Source: an uncultured Flavihumibacter sp.
GTDB taxonomy: Bacteria; Bacteroidota; Bacteroidia; Chitinophagales; Chitinophagaceae
DNA: 64,000 nt
NCBI GenBank assembly: GCA_902168105.1
Contig: CABHOY010000019.1
Coordinates: forward strand, 372,001-436,000
Reading direction: 5' to 3'
Shown here: positions 62,925 through 64,000 of the stretch, one piece after another
How positions within the stretch are numbered: the stretch's first letter is position 1
Layout of the letters: each line of letters begins with the position of its first letter
Position numbers and translations under genes: made by a program
Notes under the pieces: generated by a model
The model's input: the letters and a program-made list of their open reading frames with translations, nothing else
Told to the model about the DNA's origin: nothing
Databases searched by the model: none

Positions 62925-64000
62925 TTAGAGACCTACTTTTAGTGAAAGCGTAAATTGTTTCTGTATCGGCTGTGCTACACCACCTGTGTTAAAGAACTCA
63001 GGGTCCTGTCCTCTCAGTTTCTTATCTGAATAGATCAGCCAGGGATTGATAGCGGCGCCTGTAAGCGTAATGTTGTTGAGCGCTGTTCTTTTCAACAGTG
63101 TAGCGGGCAACTGCCAGGTGAGTGATACTGTTTTCAGACGTATCATATCACCTTTTGCTACTCTTGCAGTGGAATAGTTATAGTTGTTGTAAGGATAAGC
63201 TCCTCCCAGCATCACTTGTTCCAGTCCGTCAAGGATAGAAGGCGTCTGTGTTTCTTTCTCATCGCCCGGCATGATCCAGCGGTCATAGAACTCTTTCGGC
63301 ATAGCGTCAAGATCAGAGTAAGCAGTCTTGAAAGCTGGATAAAGGCGGATCTTGTTACCCCACTGGTAGGTCACAAATACGTTCATGGACAAGCCTTTGT
63401 AATGGAAGGTATTGGACAGACCACCTGTAGCCGGCGGATCAACAGGGCCTTGATATACCAGGCGGGAAGTGTTCAGGTCTTGCAGGAACACGTCTTTACT
63501 CACATCACCATGCGGGTTTACAAACTGCGGAGCACCTGTATTTGGGTCAAGCCCTTTATACTCGAGAGAGAAAAGACCTCTTACGGGATAACCTTCTTTA
63601 TTACCACCTTCAGCTACTACCAGGTCGAAGATCCTGGGAATGTTTTTCGCATTGGTGATCTTGTTAGTATTGTAACCGAATGTCACATTGGTTTTCCAAC
63701 CCCAGTTCTTCTTCTTGACGATATCTCCGCCGATCAGCACTTCCACTCCTTTTGAATCCATATCGGCATAGTTTGCGGCTTTGAAAGTTTCACCACCGAT
63801 ACCGGAAGTTTTGATGATGCTGATCAGGTCAAAGCTCTTACGGCTGTAAGCATCGATGGTGAAGTTCAGACGTCTGTTAAATAGGGTACCATCCAGACCG
63901 ATATTGGTCGTGTACAGTTTCTCCCATGTCAGATCATCGTTCTGCAGGTGAGCGATCTTGATCACTGATTCTACTTCGTCAAGGTGAGTTCTTTTCGTAT
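62925..64000 (-). CDS. SusC/RagA-family TonB-linked outer-membrane transporter, C-terminal 357 residues (cut by window edge)
   Basis: The frame is open to the window end (first visible residues TKRTHLDEVESVIKIAHLQN), so the gene continues beyond it and any internal start is false. Typical SusC barrel segments are DDLTWEKLYTTNIGLDGTLF, NRRLNFTIDAYSRKSFDLI, GWKTNVTFGYNTNKITNAKN and YKGLSMNVFVTYQWGNKIRL. It ends with the standard SusC terminus (ITLTGAAINPWLIYSDKKLR, GQDPEF, then QKQFTLSLKVGL). Forms the TonB-driven pore under the SusD lid. Confidence 0.95.
   Translation of the reverse strand, partial: TKRTHLDEVESVIKIAHLQNDDLTWEKLYTTNIGLDGTLFNRRLNFTIDAYSRKSFDLISIIKTSGIGGETFKAANYADMDSKGVEVLIGGDIVKKKNWGWKTNVTFGYNTNKITNAKNIPRIFDLVVAEGGNKEGYPVRGLFSLEYKGLDPNTGAPQFVNPHGDVSKDVFLQDLNTSRLVYQGPVDPPATGGLSNTFHYKGLSMNVFVTYQWGNKIRLYPAFKTAYSDLDAMPKEFYDRWIMPGDEKETQTPSILDGLEQVMLGGAYPYNNYNYSTARVAKGDMIRLKTVSLTWQLPATLLKRTALNNITLTGAAINPWLIYSDKKLRGQDPEFFNTGGVAQPIQKQFTLSLKVGL

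Noticed and set aside
62925..63965. Treating the SusC fragment as a complete 346-aa gene starting at 63965
   Set aside because: The frame stays open to the window end and the SusC family is about 1000 residues; the apparent start is an internal GTG.

Overview
The window looks like chromosome of a Bacteroidota bacterium, most likely a Chitinophaga-type member of the Chitinophagaceae. Supporting signs are SusC/SusD pairs, PorP/SprF proteins, type IX secretion (T9SS) type A and type B C-terminal sorting domains, SprB-like repeats, many SPII lipoproteins, ECF sigma factors, and promoters with the Bacteroidota -7 element TAnnTTTG. I see no rRNA, tRNA, CRISPR array, prophage or transposase.

Layout. 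(1) 1-15180, minus strand: a tight run of cell-surface genes. It goes from a PKD lipoprotein (15180) to an outer-membrane barrel, a 1552-aa beta-rich giant, an FN3 protein, a 1735-aa SprB-repeat protein with a T9SS sorting domain, and a further exported protein cut by the window edge. Gaps are 10-42 nt and one junction overlaps by 1 nt. (2) 15.7-31.9 kb: housekeeping and small accessory genes. These include a DUF4126-like membrane protein, Kup potassium transporter, GH29 alpha-L-fucosidase, OmpA lipoprotein, nitrilase-type amidase, Ogt DNA repair protein, a divergent pair of paralogous small proteins around a perfect 41-bp inverted repeat, a beta-propeller lipoprotein, an Old Yellow Enzyme with divergent HxlR regulator, a TIGR03118 protein, a PPHD-repeat lipoprotein, and an ECF sigma factor with a membrane partner. 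(3) 31.9-36.2 kb: an orphan RluA accessory domain, then an AT-rich cassette of two overlapping P-loop ATPase genes. Its promoter has a perfect 18-bp inverted repeat, one arm lying between the -33 and -7 boxes. (4) 36.3-41.4 kb: AraC regulator plus short-chain dehydrogenase, a TonB-receptor-like barrel protein, and an ECF sigma factor. (5) 41.5-64.0 kb, minus strand: an uninterrupted same-strand run. It contains SusC (partial), SusD, a zinc metallohydrolase lipoprotein, a DUF4302 lipoprotein, a 2980-aa beta-helix giant and a 1391-aa PKD protein (both with IgGFc-binding-like regions and T9SS type B tails), PorP, a TPR/propeller/OmpA protein, PorP and a collagen-like lipoprotein.

How they may work together. 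Region 5 appears to join a SusCD substrate-import locus to a T9SS-exported adhesin module: the two giants would be secreted and anchored through the PorP/OmpA proteins encoded just downstream, and the metallohydrolase would prepare substrate at the surface. Region 1 looks like a second, poorly described surface-display operon. The best candidates for undescribed systems are the two-ATPase cassette with its operator, the paralog pair with the long hairpin, and the region 1 operon. All functions are inferred from reading the sequence; no database search was run.
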